From Tenrec ecaudatus (taxonomy: Eukaryota; Chordata; Mammalia; Afrosoricida; Tenrecidae): a stretch of DNA of 64,000 nucleotides. Location of the stretch: NCBI RefSeq assembly GCF_050624435.1, contig NC_134545.1, forward strand, positions 85,340,063 to 85,404,062, given 5' to 3'. Under the pieces are notes generated by a model, which did not search any database, was not told the DNA's origin, and saw only the letters and a list, made by a program, of their open reading frames with translations. Of this stretch, positions 52,218-64,000 are shown one piece after another. A program made the translations under genes and the position numbers. How positions within the stretch are numbered: position 1 is the first letter of the stretch; every line of letters starts with the position of its first letter.

Positions 52218-52419
52218 ACCACCACCACCACCACCACCTCCACCTCCACCTCCACCACCACCACCACCACCACCACCACCACCACCACCACCACCACCTC
52301 CACCTCCACCACCACCACCACCACCTCCACCACCACCACCACCACCACCACCACCACCACCACCACCACCACCACCACCACCACCACCACCACCACCACC
52401 ACCACCACCACCACCACCA
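52218..52419 (+). repeat. (CCA)n trinucleotide array, 202 bp
   Basis: About 67 units. The left third carries CTC-type interruptions (CCACCTCCACCTCCACC and similar) at three places; the right end from about 52328 is a perfect run of about 30 units. Open in all frames on both strands, giving poly-Pro, poly-His, poly-Trp, poly-Val and poly-Gly readings that are not genes. Confidence 0.98.
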
Positions 52420-52629
52420 AGTCCTGGCCGCCATGCTGCCTCACCTCTCACATCCACCCACCCCTTCCTCTCTAGCCTCTGGAACATTCCTTTTTGTTCT
52501 TTTGAGACTTCGTATCTTCTCTGGCTGATACCACTTTCCCAATTTAGGCTACCCTCTCTACCCCCAGCCCAATCATGTCCAGAGTGGCCTGTCTCTCCAA
52601 ATGAGATGTTTTCCTACTGCTGCTGAACA

Positions 52630-52995
52630 CCCCTCTGCAGCATCCCATGGCCTGAGGAGAAAAGCAAATCCCCTTAGGAAAGTCGCTCCTCCATCTGGGC
52701 TATCCTATCTCCCTGCCTTTCCCCCCTCGCCTCACCCCTGACCTCACAGAATCCTCTGCAGGCCCCCAACTAGACTGGCTGCTCCCCTTTCTCCAGGCCT
52801 TTGCTCTTGGTACTCCTCCCTGCCACCTGGGAACTCTTTCAACCTCTGCTGCGCCCCCACCCCCAATCCCTGCATTCAATGTAGGGACATCTAGTCATCT
52901 TGTAAGACCCTCTCGCCTTGGAGAGGCCTCCCCTGACATCTCCAGCCATCCTCTGTATGCCAGTCACTTTTCTAGCCCATATCAGGAGTTTCTTT
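52630..52995 (+). repeat. L2 LINE 3' region
   Basis: CCAGGCCTTTGCTCTTGGTA, CTCCTCCCTGCCACCTGGGA, ACTCTTTCAACCTCTGC, GGAGAGGCCTCCCCTGACAT and CTCCAGCCATCCTCTGTATG match sense L2. Confidence 0.7.
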
Positions 52996-53394
52996 GGTTT
53001 GTAGTTCACTGTCTTTGCCACCAAGGCTTCCTCTCTCGAGCCCCAGACCCAAGCAATGCAGAGCAGATGCAGGCTGGCGGGCTGACTGACTGCAGTAAGC
53101 CTCAGGGCTCCTCTGCTTCCTTCCTTGCCCCAGCACGGAGGATGCTGGTCTAGTAACAGTTGCATTCTGTGTCAGTGCAGACGCAGGACTATCCACTTCC
53201 TGGAGACTCCTCCCTGCACCACCAGTGCACCTCGGTGCCCCAGTGAGCAGCCACGGGGGACACTCCCAGCAGGGGACACACGCCCCGGGTTTTCTTGCCC
53301 ACTCATGGCCCTCCCCTCCGGGCCCTCAACTCCCACTTTGGTTCCTCCACCACTCCTGCATCCCGCCCCTTGCTCTTTTTCTCTTCTTTCCTCG

Positions 53395-54980
53395 CGGTGT
53401 TCCCACCCTCCGGCCTGGGCAGCCGCGGCCGCCGGCAGGGTCCGAGTGGCCTCGGCGTCGCGCCTCTGGGTGGCCGCGGGGAAGGCGGCTCAGGAAACGC
53501 GCCCTCGTCTGGCGCGGGGCCGCGCTGCTCGCCGCGTCGCCTTTCCCTCCGCAGCCAGCGTTCGGCGCGTGGGCCCGGGGGCGCTGGGGTCCTGGAGGAG
53601 GAGGTTCTCTAGAGAGTCGGGGTTCCGAGCTGCGGGGAGCAGGGGTCTGAGCAAAGAGGTCCCAGCCCCACCTTCCCCGCCCCAGGTGCGACATGGTCGT
53701 CCCAGCCTGAATCAGGGACCTTATGTCGGGTCCCCTCCCTGGCCGGGCACCCAGGGACCTAGGCACCCAGGATGATACACTGCCCCCTTCCAGGAGCAGG
53801 TGCGCCCGCAGGCTCCATGCGCCCCAACTCCAACTTGGAGGCCAGCCCTGCGGGTGCCCCCTCTCAGGGGTCTCCAGGGGTCGTCGGGTGCCTGCCTCGC
53901 CCGGCAGCGGGGTAGTTCTGTAGATCAACAGAATCGTTTGCTGGTTTGGTTTCCTTTTTCTTTATTCTATTGTCCCTCCTTCTTAACCTCTTCTGTTTTT
54001 CTCCTTTTCCAACTTCTCCCACCCCCACCCCGCGCCTCATTTTCCCCTTCCTTTTCGTTCGCTTGTCTTTCTCGCTCGTTCCCTCCCTCTCTTCTGCCTA
54101 TTCTCTGCTTCCCTTCGGCCAGCCCCTCTCTTTTCCGGGGCTCCCTCCCCGAGCTGCCTAAGCCCAGGGCTCGGGGGACGCCGAGTCTCCCCAAGTCACT
54201 TGGTTGCTTTCCGGTGGCCCCCCGCTGCCAGGCTCTGGAGCGGCTCCCCGCCGCCTCCCTCGCGGTGATGAATTCGCCTCCCTGGGCGGAATCAGGTGCC
54301 GAACTGCGCCCCCGAACTAGGGCGCCCCGATTTCTCCCGCGCAGGCTTTGGGGAACTAACTGGTGCTTATTGCGGGCCGGGGGAGGGGGCTGCGCCGCGG
54401 GGGCAGGGGAAGCGGCGGAGCCCGGCGGATGGGCGAGGCCGCGTCTGGGCCCTCCCGGGCCGCCACCCCGCTCCTCGCGGCCTGGCGCTGGCCTGTCCCT
54501 GGGAACTTTCCCGACGGAGTTAACTATTAACCGCTGGCAAGAGGCAATTTTCTCCGGAATTCCAGCGATTTCCTTTTCGCGGTGGAAGCAGATTACCATG
54601 CAAATGGTGAGATGCTGGGCGGGTGTCCGCCCGCCCCGCAGCCGGGATGCCCCAGCCGCTCCAGAGAGTGTCGTCCGCGACGGCGGAAAACTACAGCCCT
54701 GCCCCCCTCTGCCTGGGCCAGCGCACGAAGCCGTGACCGAGCTAGCGCCCGGCCGCCGCCCCGAGTGGCGGTGGAAAAAGCCCAGCGCTCAGGGTGGGAG
54801 GCGACAGTTTGGCCTGGGCAGACCCCGCGGGACCTGACTCCCGCCCGGGCCACCGCCGGCCAGGAGCCCGCGGCCAGCACAGCCTGCTCTGAGAGCCCCG
54901 CGTGCGGGGACGCGCGCAATCGCGGAGGTGGGCAGCAGCGCCCCGGGCTTCCTCTCCCTTAGCCCTCCGGGGCACCTGGG
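53395..54980. promoter_or_regulatory. CpG island 5
   Basis: About 1.6 kb, the largest island: GGGCAGCCGCGGCCGCCGGC, GCGCGGGGCCGCGCTGCTCG, GCCCGGCGGATGGGCGAGGC and CGACGGCGGAAAACTACAGC. A pyrimidine-rich, CpG-poor interval lies at 53940-54140. A frame of 345 codons (53800-54837) crosses both parts and changes composition with them; it has no recognisable domain. Could be a promoter region. Confidence 0.75.
54500..54625. promoter_or_regulatory. Candidate conserved element with octamer motif
   Basis: GGAACTTTCCCGACGGAGTT, AACTATTAACCGCTGGCAAG, AGGCAATTTTCTCCGGAATT and GGAAGCAGATTACCATGCAA. A perfect POU octamer ATGCAAAT (54598-54605) is centred in ACCATGCAAATGGT, itself a near dyad. Confidence 0.5.
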
Positions 54981-55474
54981 CACAGGCCCTGCTCTGGTTT
55001 CTGTCCGCTGTCTAACGAGCCACTGGGCGCAAACTCCTCTCTCCCTTTCCACATTCCCTCCTATCGGGATCACCCCCTCTTCCTGGAGCAGCGGGGAGGG
55101 ACTCCTGGTCCCCTGACTTGGGAGAGGCTGGGACGCTAACCTCTGGCCGCCCCGCCAGCCAGGCCGACGAGGTCCAGGATGGTCGTAGTAGAGAGACTGG
55201 GCCAGGCCTGCTCCCCGCCCTCCACCCCACCCCTGTTCGTACTGTCACGCACGTCTGGGGGGCCGGGTACAGGGCGGCCAGCTTCTGAGGCGAGCGACTT
55301 TGCCGCCCAGTCAGTCTCTCTAGCTCACCCCCTACTTCCCCGCACTGCCATCTACCTGGGGTAGCTCTCTTCCCGCCCCGCCTCGCCTTCCGTGTCACTG
55401 GCGTGGCTGCCTCAGTCTCTCTGTCTCTCCGTGTCTCTCTGTCTCTGTCTCTCTTGTTTGTTTCGACGCGCGGA

Positions 55475-55675
55475 CACTGATTGCGCCTTATGAAGTTCTA
55501 ACTGGTTTTGTGTCAGGAAGATCTTTCTCGCTGCTACCCAGCCTGGCGTGACGGATTAAACATCAACTAGTTAAATAAAAATTAATATCAACTGCCTCCT
55601 AACTTCTAATGTCATGTTGTTTATAACTAATGAACTGATTAGGGGATAAACACATCATGGAGACATTCGGCTCTC
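55475..55675. promoter_or_regulatory. Candidate conserved non-coding element
   Basis: GACACTGATTGCGCCTTATG, AAGTTCTAACTGGTTTTGTG, GACGGATTAAACATCAACTA, GTTAAATAAAAATTAATATC, TGTTTATAACTAATGAACTG and ATTAGGGGATAAACACATCA. AT-rich between a CpG island and pyrimidine-rich DNA, with many TAAT and GATTA cores. Confidence 0.55.
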
Positions 55676-56420
55676 CTGCCTCAGCTCCACCACCACCCAG
55701 AGCCCACTCCCGCCCTCGCCTCTAGGCTGCCAGGCGGCTGCCAGAGGCGGACTGGGGGGTGAGCTGCGTGGGAGCCTCTTAGCTGCCTGGCCTTGCTCCC
55801 CCTCCAGGTCTCTTCTCTTTCCCCCTCTTTCTTCCCAGTGGATTTCCTTCCCTCTTTTTCCTCTGTAAATTTCCTTTCTCAGCCTCTTCTCTCTCTTTCC
55901 TCCTCTGTTATCTGTCCTTTGAAACAACCCCCCCACACACACACACCTCTAAGAGTCTGGGTCCCCAGACCCTGCTCGGTTTGTTCACCCCTTTCCTATT
56001 CTCTGCTCCAGTCTCTGCTCTCTCTCCCCCACATGCTTCCCTGACCTGGTGTAAGAAGGCTGGACTTCCTTGCTGCCAAGCTGGGGTCAGTGATCTCGCC
56101 TGCAGCAGCCTCCTAGGGAAGACAGACCAGTACCCCCTGCGCACCCCAGCTATTTAGGGGAGAGGGAGGTGGTGAGAATGAAGACTTCTGGGTTCTCTGT
56201 TTCTGCTTCATTTGATCTGGAAGGGGAGTAAAGCAATAAAACAGTGTTTCACAAGTTCCTCTGCTTCCCCAGCATTTAATACAGGTCCAAATACTGAGTT
56301 TAATGCTCAGGGACAGAAATGAGCTCTGGTGTCTTTCTTTCCAGGGCTGGGGATCCCTGGGCCCCATGCCCAGCCACTCTCCCACCAGCCCCAGCCTGAC
56401 CCAAGCAGCCTCCTGCAGGG
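55676..56420. other. Pyrimidine-rich DNA, no gene
   Basis: CTCTTTCCCCCTCTTTCTTC-type bias at 55795-55920, then an unremarkable stretch. Nothing supports a gene or a transposon. Confidence 0.45.
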
Positions 56421-56424
56421 CCCT

Positions 56425-56665
56425 CTCCCTAAAGATACTTAAACCAAATCACAATTGTCATCATGACAACAATAAAGCAGGAAAGTGGATAATCACAGAT
56501 CCAGTCCTGGTGATTTTTTCCCCCCTAAGAAGCCACAACATTTAAACTTGGTTTGCCCTGGACCGCAGGGCCTGACAAGACAATAACAACAGAAAAAGCT
56601 TTTAAAACCAATTTAGCACACGTGAAAATGTAATTCTAATGAAGAATCAATAGGCTGGCGGATCA
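56425..56665. promoter_or_regulatory. Candidate conserved non-coding element
   Basis: AGATACTTAAACCAAATCAC, AATTGTCATCATGACAACAA, AAGTGGATAATCACAGATCC, ACAACATTTAAACTTGG, TAGCACACGTGAAAATGTAA and TTCTAATGAAGAATCAATAG. TTGTCATCATGACAA (56455-56469) is a perfect dyad of TTGTCA half-sites, the type bound by TALE homeodomain proteins. Confidence 0.5.
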
Positions 56666-57294
56666 TTTTTCCTGGGACTCCTTGGAGAACCTGAGAGAGA
56701 CTTTCAATCAATGGGGCCGGCAATGAGCAAAAGGGCCTGAGAGACAGTGCAGGGCAGAGAGTGAGGGCCAGGGAAACAAAGAGAGCAAGCCTGAGGCTCA
56801 GAGTTGGGACCTTTGCCTGTTTCCAGAGTCCCCTCAGCTCCCAGAATATCAGAGCCAAAGGGCCCAGGCTACTCTATTCTCCTCATGACACCTCGGGTGT
56901 GACACAGGCTGCTTAGCACCATGACCTGGGCTGCCTTCCTCTGGGCCTAGGCCCCAGCCCTGGCACTGCTCCAACCTGAAACCCTGTGTCCAGGTAACTG
57001 TGTCCAACTGGCTTAGGAGCATGCAGGGGACACTGAGCCCAGTGTGCTCCTATCCCATGAAAAATCGCTGGAGTGGGTGCCTCTCTTTGTATGGATGCCT
57101 GTTGGGTGTCAGTTTGAATCTGATAAGACAGTAGCCAGAGCAATTAAGGTGTGTGTGGGTGGTGGCAAGTCACACTTTATAAAGTATATGGACACATACT
57201 ATCTCCTGCCATGCCCGTGGGAAGGGCCAAGGAGGTTATCACCCATGTAGAGAAGAGGAAACCAAGGTACAAGTACTGTGACTCAGCAGGTCAT

Positions 57295-58730
<1,436 letters not shown>

Positions 58731-58734
58731 GGAG

Positions 58735-59300
58735 TGCGTGAGTCAGACGGAGGGTGCCCCAACCTGCGAGGCCGGCTCCTTGCGGGGAGGGTGCACGTGG
58801 AAGAGGAGGGGGCGGGGTAGGAGGGTGTGCCGGCGTCTAGACTGGGCATTGGGTCTGTGGGTGCCTCTGGCGCGCTGTCGGTTGGCCTGGGGCTGGCTCG
58901 GGACGCGGGGCGAGTGCGCGCGTGTGCGCGGGCGCAGAGCCCGGCGAGGCTGCTCCTCGTGGGGCTGTGCCGCGGCGTGGCCGGGTGTGTGAGCGCGGGC
59001 GCGGGCGCGGGCGCGAGCACAGCGCACTCCCCAGGCGGCGGGCAGCCAGGGTTATCTGAGCCGCTCGGTCTTGGGTGGCTGCGCCCAGATCTCCGGGCGG
59101 CGGCGGCGAAAGCCAGACGCACTGTCGGGCCGCTGAGGAGCCGGGCAGCCAGACCCAGGGCCAGGGTGGCGGCGGCGGCAGGGAGCAGAGCATGGAACAG
59201 CGTGCGGACCGGGCCGGTGAGAGTGGGGAGCGACCAGTCAGCGCCACAGGCAGAGGGACCTCTGAGAGGGAGGGGCGGGAAGACGGAGGGCGGACCTCAC
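58735..59300. promoter_or_regulatory. CpG island 6
   Basis: High CpG with (GCGGGC)n repeats at 58995-59018 and a run of GGCGG-type motifs. Near its 3' edge an ATG at 59192 in good context (AGCATGG) is followed 25 bp later by a splice-donor-like CGGTGAGAG (GT at 59217). This could be a first exon of a plus-strand transcript, but nothing else supports it. Confidence 0.65.
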
Positions 59301-59530
59301 CCCTCCTTTCTGGGTTTGCGACCTGAGCTGCCTCTCTCTGCCTGCCCTCGCCACCTCTTCTAAACCTTCCATCCAAACTTTCCACCGAGAAAATGGGACT
59401 TTTCCAACTTGGCTTTGCTTTTCCTTTCTGTGGAGCGTGTACGACTTTCTCCACGTCTCGCGGCCTGTAAATATTCTTGGGAAACTTCCTCCAAGTTGGA
59501 AACACTAGGGAGGCTTTCATTTCTAGTGAG

Positions 59531-59562
59531 ATGTGTGCGCGCGCGTGAGCGCGCGCGCGCTA
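59531..59562 (+). repeat. (GC/GT)n alternating tract
   Basis: GTGTGCGCGCGCGTGAGCGC followed by GCGCGCGC: about 30 bp of nearly perfect purine-pyrimidine alternation, CG-rich; a Z-DNA-type sequence next to CpG island 6. Confidence 0.85.
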
Positions 59563-60204
59563 CTGGTGAGGGAAAACACCTGTGTGCAGCATTTTATACA
59601 TTTGAATCTGAATCGAGGGGTGAGCATTGAGGTGGGAGGAGAAGGCTCAGATGGGAATCCCTACCTCTCTGGGGGTGGGTCTTGGGGGAGATGTAGCAGT
59701 CCCTTGGAGAGTCTGTGGGGGAGGGTAAACGGAGTCTGATTCCCCCAAAGGCTAAGGGGGTAAAAGGCTGCTTCTTTTCTTCCTCCCTTTCCCACTTTCC
59801 CAAGCTTGTCAGTTTGGCTGCACTGGGACCTTGGTGTGGTCCAGGGGTGGAAAGCCAAGTTTCCCAGGTGTAGTTTTGGTTGGGCCGGGAGGGAGAAGGT
59901 TGGATCAAGTTGCCAGAGTGTTTAAAGTAATTCCACAGAGATCACGGCCTAATTCTATATGCTCACTCTCTTTCTCTCTCTGCCTTACCCAATCATCACT
60001 CTCCCCTGTCACTCCCCCACTAACTCTAGCTCCAGTTCTTTGACCTGATGATCTAGGAGTTTCCCAATCCTAGACTGTCCTTTGGCCCATTCCCTGGGCC
60101 TCCAGGGCTCCTTCCTGAGTCCTTAGCCTTTGTGAAGAACCAGGACCCACGGTGTGTCAATGGTGGCCTTCTGGGTTTTTAGAGCTCTGGGCCACCCCAC
60201 CTCG

Positions 60205-60365
60205 CCAGAGGTTTAAGTAGGGAGATCAATAGCAAACAGTTGTAATGATCTAATTAATTATGGCAAAATTAAAAGCGAGTACAAAATCAATCTCTGATGG
60301 TGTTGAAGATGGAATTCAATTGAGAGCCCATCTGTGCACCCCCTCGACCGTATAAATATGCAGCC
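60205..60365. promoter_or_regulatory. Candidate conserved non-coding element with TATA-like end
   Basis: AGATCAATAGCAAACAGTTG, TAATGATCTAATTAATTATG, GCAAAATTAAAAGCGAGTAC, AAAATCAATCTCTGATGGTG and GGAATTCAATTGAGAGCCCA. A TAATTAATTA dimer lies at 60251-60260 and TATAAATA at 60351-60358. AT-rich island in GC-rich, repeat-free DNA. Confidence 0.55.
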
Positions 60366-61765
60366 CAAGGACAGGCCTAATGGCTAGCCTTTCCTGGGAC
60401 CCTTTCTCCCCCTTTTCTTCCTCTCCTGCATTGGCCTCCCTGGATCCCTCACTCAGAACAAGTTTGCCTCCCATCACCTCCTGCCTCTGCCCTCCCCCTG
60501 CCCAGTGGCACCGGCTCCAGCTCTTCATCTTCTCACTTTCCCACTGTTCCTCCTGGTAACTTCCTCAGCCTGGCAGCCCCAAGTTGCGTTGACCAAAATC
60601 CGGTAGTCTCCCAGTAAAGCCCCCTGGGCCCATTCCCCAGCACCGGGACAAGAGAAGACAGAATGGTGGGGGACATTCTGGTACTCCCACCAGGCCCCAC
60701 ATTTCCTGTGCCCCAGCACCTCACCTCTAGAAACTGGACTGGGTTTCTTCCCATGTCCCTAGGGGGCCTGCGCCTACCTGCCGGTAGAGGTAGAAGGGTG
60801 GCTGCCAGGCAGCCAGGCTGAGCACCGAGTTCCCGGTCCCTTCTGTCCTTCCTTCCTTCCTTTGGCCGGCGCCAGGCTTGTGGAAGGGCGGGGAACTGCG
60901 GGCCGCTGTGCAGGAGGCAGAGGCGGGTCTGGGGGAAGGACAGCGCAGTTCCCTTCCAGGTGGCCGGGAGGAGGCTTCCGCCCCCCCCCATATTCCTTTC
61001 CTCCGCCCCCTCCCGCGCCTTTGACTCCATCTCCTCCCCAGCACAACTCCCCACCAGGTTCCCTTAGGCCGTGTCCCACAGTCTACCCCAACAGCCCTTC
61101 AGGCCCCTTCGGGCTAGTTCAATGGGACAATGACACGCACTCAAGCGAGCGTGCCTGGCACACGCTCAGGCAGCAACCGCTGCAGCCGGGTTTGGAAGGA
61201 TGCGGGTTTCATTTAGTCTTGCTGAGCCTATTCCGTCAGAGAGAAAGAACGAGAAGAAAGGAGTAGGGGGAGAGGGGCAGCAGCTGGGTCCATTGTGTGG
61301 CCAGCCCTGCCTGCCTTTCCCTCCCAGAACCATAAAATAAGAGGTGTGTTTGTCCTCCTCCCTTTTTCCGCTCCTTTCTCTCCGCTGGACCGTCCCAGCA
61401 GACTGTCTGGCTCCCTATCGGTGGTGCCCTGCCCCTCCTTCCTAGGGTCTAGGGTCTCTCTTGCCCTAGAGCCCTCTCCCTCTCCGCGGTGGGCAGCTCG
61501 GTCTCAGAGCCTGGGGCAGACGCCGCCTGGCGCCTGCCCGCCCTCTTTGGCCAGGCCTCCTCACCCCTCGTGTAATTGCTGGGTTGACCTGCAGGATTGA
61601 TTGTCGGCCTGCGGGAGGAGGTGGTGGAGGCCTTGGTCTCAGAGCCGAGAACAGAGGGAAGAGAGGGAGGCCCAGGACCCCGTCCTGGGGATTCACCTGA
61701 ACTCAGCTGTTCCCTAGAACCACTCTGTCACCCTCCCTCCACCTTTAGGCACCCTCCCAACTGAA
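60366..61765. other. No recognised gene; GC-moderate DNA
   Basis: Long low-complexity frames on the minus strand near 60530-61080 show no domain. A small AT/GC boundary at 61560-61615 (TCGTGTAATTGCTGGGTTGA, GGATTGATTGTCGGCCTGC) may be conserved. No repeats. Confidence 0.4.
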
Positions 61766-61766
61766 G

Positions 61767-61827
61767 CTCACTCACTCACTCACTCACTCACTCACTCACT
61801 CACTCACTCACTCACTCACTCACTCAC
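61767..61827 (+). repeat. (CTCA)15 microsatellite
   Basis: Fifteen uninterrupted CTCA units plus a partial one. Confidence 0.97.
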
Positions 61828-62559
61828 AGAACTAAACTCTCACCCAGACTCCCCAGGCCCCCAAGAAGACCTGTCAGACAGTCTCTTTAATTGATTTGGC
61901 TATTGAGAGGGACTTCGTCCTCCCTCCTGCTCAGTTTCGTTAGCCAGGGGTCCAGACCTACAGCCAGTTCTCCCTCCCCGACACCCCCCCCCCACTCTTG
62001 GCACACAGCCGGCCTGGGACCCGCAGCTTTACCTCCGGCCTGCTCTGCTCCAGGAACAGTTACAGAAAGTTAAGAAATAACCCAGGGGCGGTTGACCCTG
62101 GAAGTATCAAGCCCAAGCACCTTCGCTAAACAGAGACCTAGCCCTTGCCTTCGAAGAAGGGATTCCATCCAGCCCCGAGGTTTCAGATTCCAGGCACGGT
62201 CTGCTCTGCAGCGGCTGGCGGAGGGTGGAGGCTCGCGGGTCCCTAGGGCAGGGACAGCTCGAGAGCCAGGGTCCATCCCTCCCTAACCCATCCCTGACGG
62301 GCCTAAACCGCCCGGTGCAAATACCCAGAGACTCCACCCCCACAATCACAGCAACTCCCATCAACAGCCCCTGGCCGGAGCCCAGGTTAGGGGACCACAG
62401 GCCAGGAGCTCAAGAGGGAGGGGGCTGGGGGCTGTCGCTAGGTGCGGCCACTAACCTCGGCGGTCCCTCCGAGAGCACCTTTTCCTGAGCCGTCTCCCCA
62501 GCCCAGCCAGACCCAGTCCCCTGTTCTCCCCTCTTCCCTCCGACCCAGTCCTTTGTCTC

Positions 62560-63150
62560 CAGCCACTGGGGCGCCCGGCCGGCCGTCGGCTCCGCAGGCT
62601 GGTTGGCGGGTCTCCCCTCCTTACCCGCTCCCGGCTCGAGCGCGCCTCTCTGCCAGCTCCTGTCCTCCCCACAGCTGCGGCGAGAGGAGGATCGGAGGGC
62701 GGGCGCCGCGGAGGGATCCGAGGCAGTGGCTTTGGTAGCTGCTCGCAACTCTGGGAAAACTCGCCTCGGCCCTCCCCGCCCCTCTCCAACTCCAGATCCG
62801 TGCCGCCGGGCCACGCGCCCTCGCCATCGCAGGGCTGCTGCCTCCGGCTTGCGGCCTGAACTCGCGGTTCTGCCCGGGTGTCTGAAGCTGCACTCCCCTG
62901 CCCTCCGTGTTCCCTCTCGCCTGCCCCTGACTGCCGTCTGTCCCTTCCCTCCGCGGTCCCCTTCATTGCCTCGGCCTTGAGTATGCACGTCCCGGGTCCG
63001 CCCGCAGAGTCCCCCAACCACAGCCGGGTCAGGCCGCCAGCTCCGGGCTGCGCAGAGAGGGCGGTTAATCATTACTTCGCCGGCGACATCCTCCCTCCCA
63101 GGACTCTCACTCAGGCCTGCGGGGGAGGGGAAAGAGAAGGGGGCCAGGTG
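62560..63150. promoter_or_regulatory. CpG island 7
   Basis: GGCGCCCGGCCGGCCGTCGG, CGGGCGCCGCGGAGGGATCC and GCCGCCGGGCCACGCGCCCT. A frame of 316 codons on the minus strand (62410-63360) spans it, Arg/Gly/Ala-rich without a domain, and overlaps equally long plus-strand frames. TTAATCATTACTTCGCCGGC at 63064-63083 is an AT-rich spot within it. Confidence 0.7.
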
Positions 63151-64000
63151 GGGACCTCGCCTTCGCCCAACCCAGCCTTTGCGGGCCTGTAGACTCAGGG
63201 GCCTCCTCCAGTCCCCTTCAGCACCCCTTTCCCGCGCCCTTTCTTTTCCTCCTCTTCCCCCCTCCTTGGCCTCTGCACGTCTCTGTCGTCTGGCTGCGCC
63301 TGCCGCCGCCGCCCAGGGCTCTGGCTGGGGCAGTTTGGCTGTGGGTCTGGGGAGGACCAACTTTCTTTGTTTGGAACCGGACTCTGCCAGCTCCTCCCAA
63401 AGGTTTTGGGTTTGGGCCGACAGGCCCTAAGGGGACCACGCCCGAGGCCATGGTTAACCCAGTTTGGGAAAGGGGGTGGCCTGTAGTATAACGGATCCTC
63501 TAGCAGCTGTGCTGGTACATGGGGAGCGGCTGCAGGAAGAAGTGGGAAAGAAGGATGGAAAGAGGGATAAACTTGGCCTGTGATCAATGGAAACAAGAAT
63601 CCTGAACAGAGGAACACAGAAACACACAGAAACGGGAGCAGTGAGGAGTCCCATAGAATGTCAAGCTGGACTGGACTTTGACTCCATCATCTACTGTAGC
63701 AATGTTGGTACCCAATGTTTTCCCATTGGCTGGCTACGTGGAGTAGGCAGGGCAGCTTGAATAGTTCCATTTTACAGGTGAGAAAACAGAGGCTGAAAGA
63801 AGCAAACGGATGCATAAGGTGATTGCCACTGCTTTGGATGGTCTGCAGGCGACCTGTCCCTTTCCTGCTGTGCTGAGGTCCCTGCATGCCTGCGGGGTTC
63901 GGTGGGGGGAAGAATTGGCTGTCCGTTCTCAGTTGTAGGGACATCCGTGGCCTCTTCTCTGGAGCGTTTGTCCTAACTTGGGCCTCTCTCCAACCCTGTT
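63151..64000. other. No recognised gene; possible MIR fragment at 63750-63815
   Basis: GTTCCATTTTACAGGTGAGA and AAACAGAGGCTGAAAGAAGC resemble the antisense MIR core. The rest is unassigned GC-moderate DNA up to the window edge. Confidence 0.4.

Noticed and set aside
52006..52626. Poly-proline, poly-histidine and poly-glycine proteins across the CCA array
   Set aside because: All frames on both strands are open over a trinucleotide repeat; the flanks carry no coding signal.
53800..54837. Longest plus-strand open frame (345 codons)
   Set aside because: Composition shifts from CpG-rich to pyrimidine-rich and back along the frame, overlapping minus-strand frames are equally long, and no homology is recognisable.
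62410..63360. Minus-strand open frame of 316 codons in CpG island 7
   Set aside because: Arg/Gly/Ala-rich, no motif, overlapped by plus-strand frames; explained by GC content.

Overview
This is nuclear DNA of a placental mammal, almost certainly an afrotherian and most probably a Madagascan tenrec (Echinops telfairi or a close relative). About twenty copies of the afrotherian SINE (AfroSINE) place it in Afrotheria. Three copies of the horizontally transferred hAT transposon SPIN narrow this further: among mammals SPIN is known from tenrec, galago, murine rodents, some bats and opossum, and of these only tenrec carries AfroSINE. The species call is an inference from repeat content.

No protein-coding gene can be supported. 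The open reading frames I inspected lie in CpG-rich DNA, in purine/pyrimidine-biased DNA, in microsatellites or in decayed retrotransposons. I see no tRNA, rRNA or CRISPR array. This is intergenic or intronic DNA. Eight CpG-rich islands (about 8.4, 32.0, 36.2, 39.2, 47.2, 53.4, 58.7 and 62.6 kb) alternate with AT-rich, TAAT-rich patches inside GC-rich DNA. That pattern is typical of deeply conserved non-coding enhancers around a developmental regulator gene. Which gene this is cannot be told from the sequence.

Layout. 0-8 kb is repeat-dense (L1 tails, RTE ends, AfroSINE, an old L1). 8.4-16.8 kb is repeat-poor with a CpG island, a 1.2 kb purine tract, several candidate enhancers and a short SPIN. 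17-28.5 kb is repeat-rich (a solo LTR with a 5-bp target duplication, the longest SPIN, an OC1-like hAT, MaLR LTRs, MIR/L2 and an RTE reverse-transcriptase fragment). 29-39.3 kb mixes candidate enhancers and CpG islands with a rearranged L1 3' UTR. 39.4-52.6 kb is again repeat-rich (RTE, AfroSINE, a second LTR of the same family nested in an AfroSINE, a 1.25 kb L1 3' UTR, a third SPIN and a 202-bp CCA microsatellite). From about 53 kb to the end I find almost no transposable elements, only CpG islands, AT-rich candidate enhancers and two striking microsatellites.

The most interesting content is the stratified transposon record: ancient mammalian MIR/L2/MaLR, afrotherian RTE and AfroSINE, lineage L1 and LTR, and laterally acquired hAT elements. 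It is interleaved with, but largely excluded from, a probable developmental regulatory landscape.
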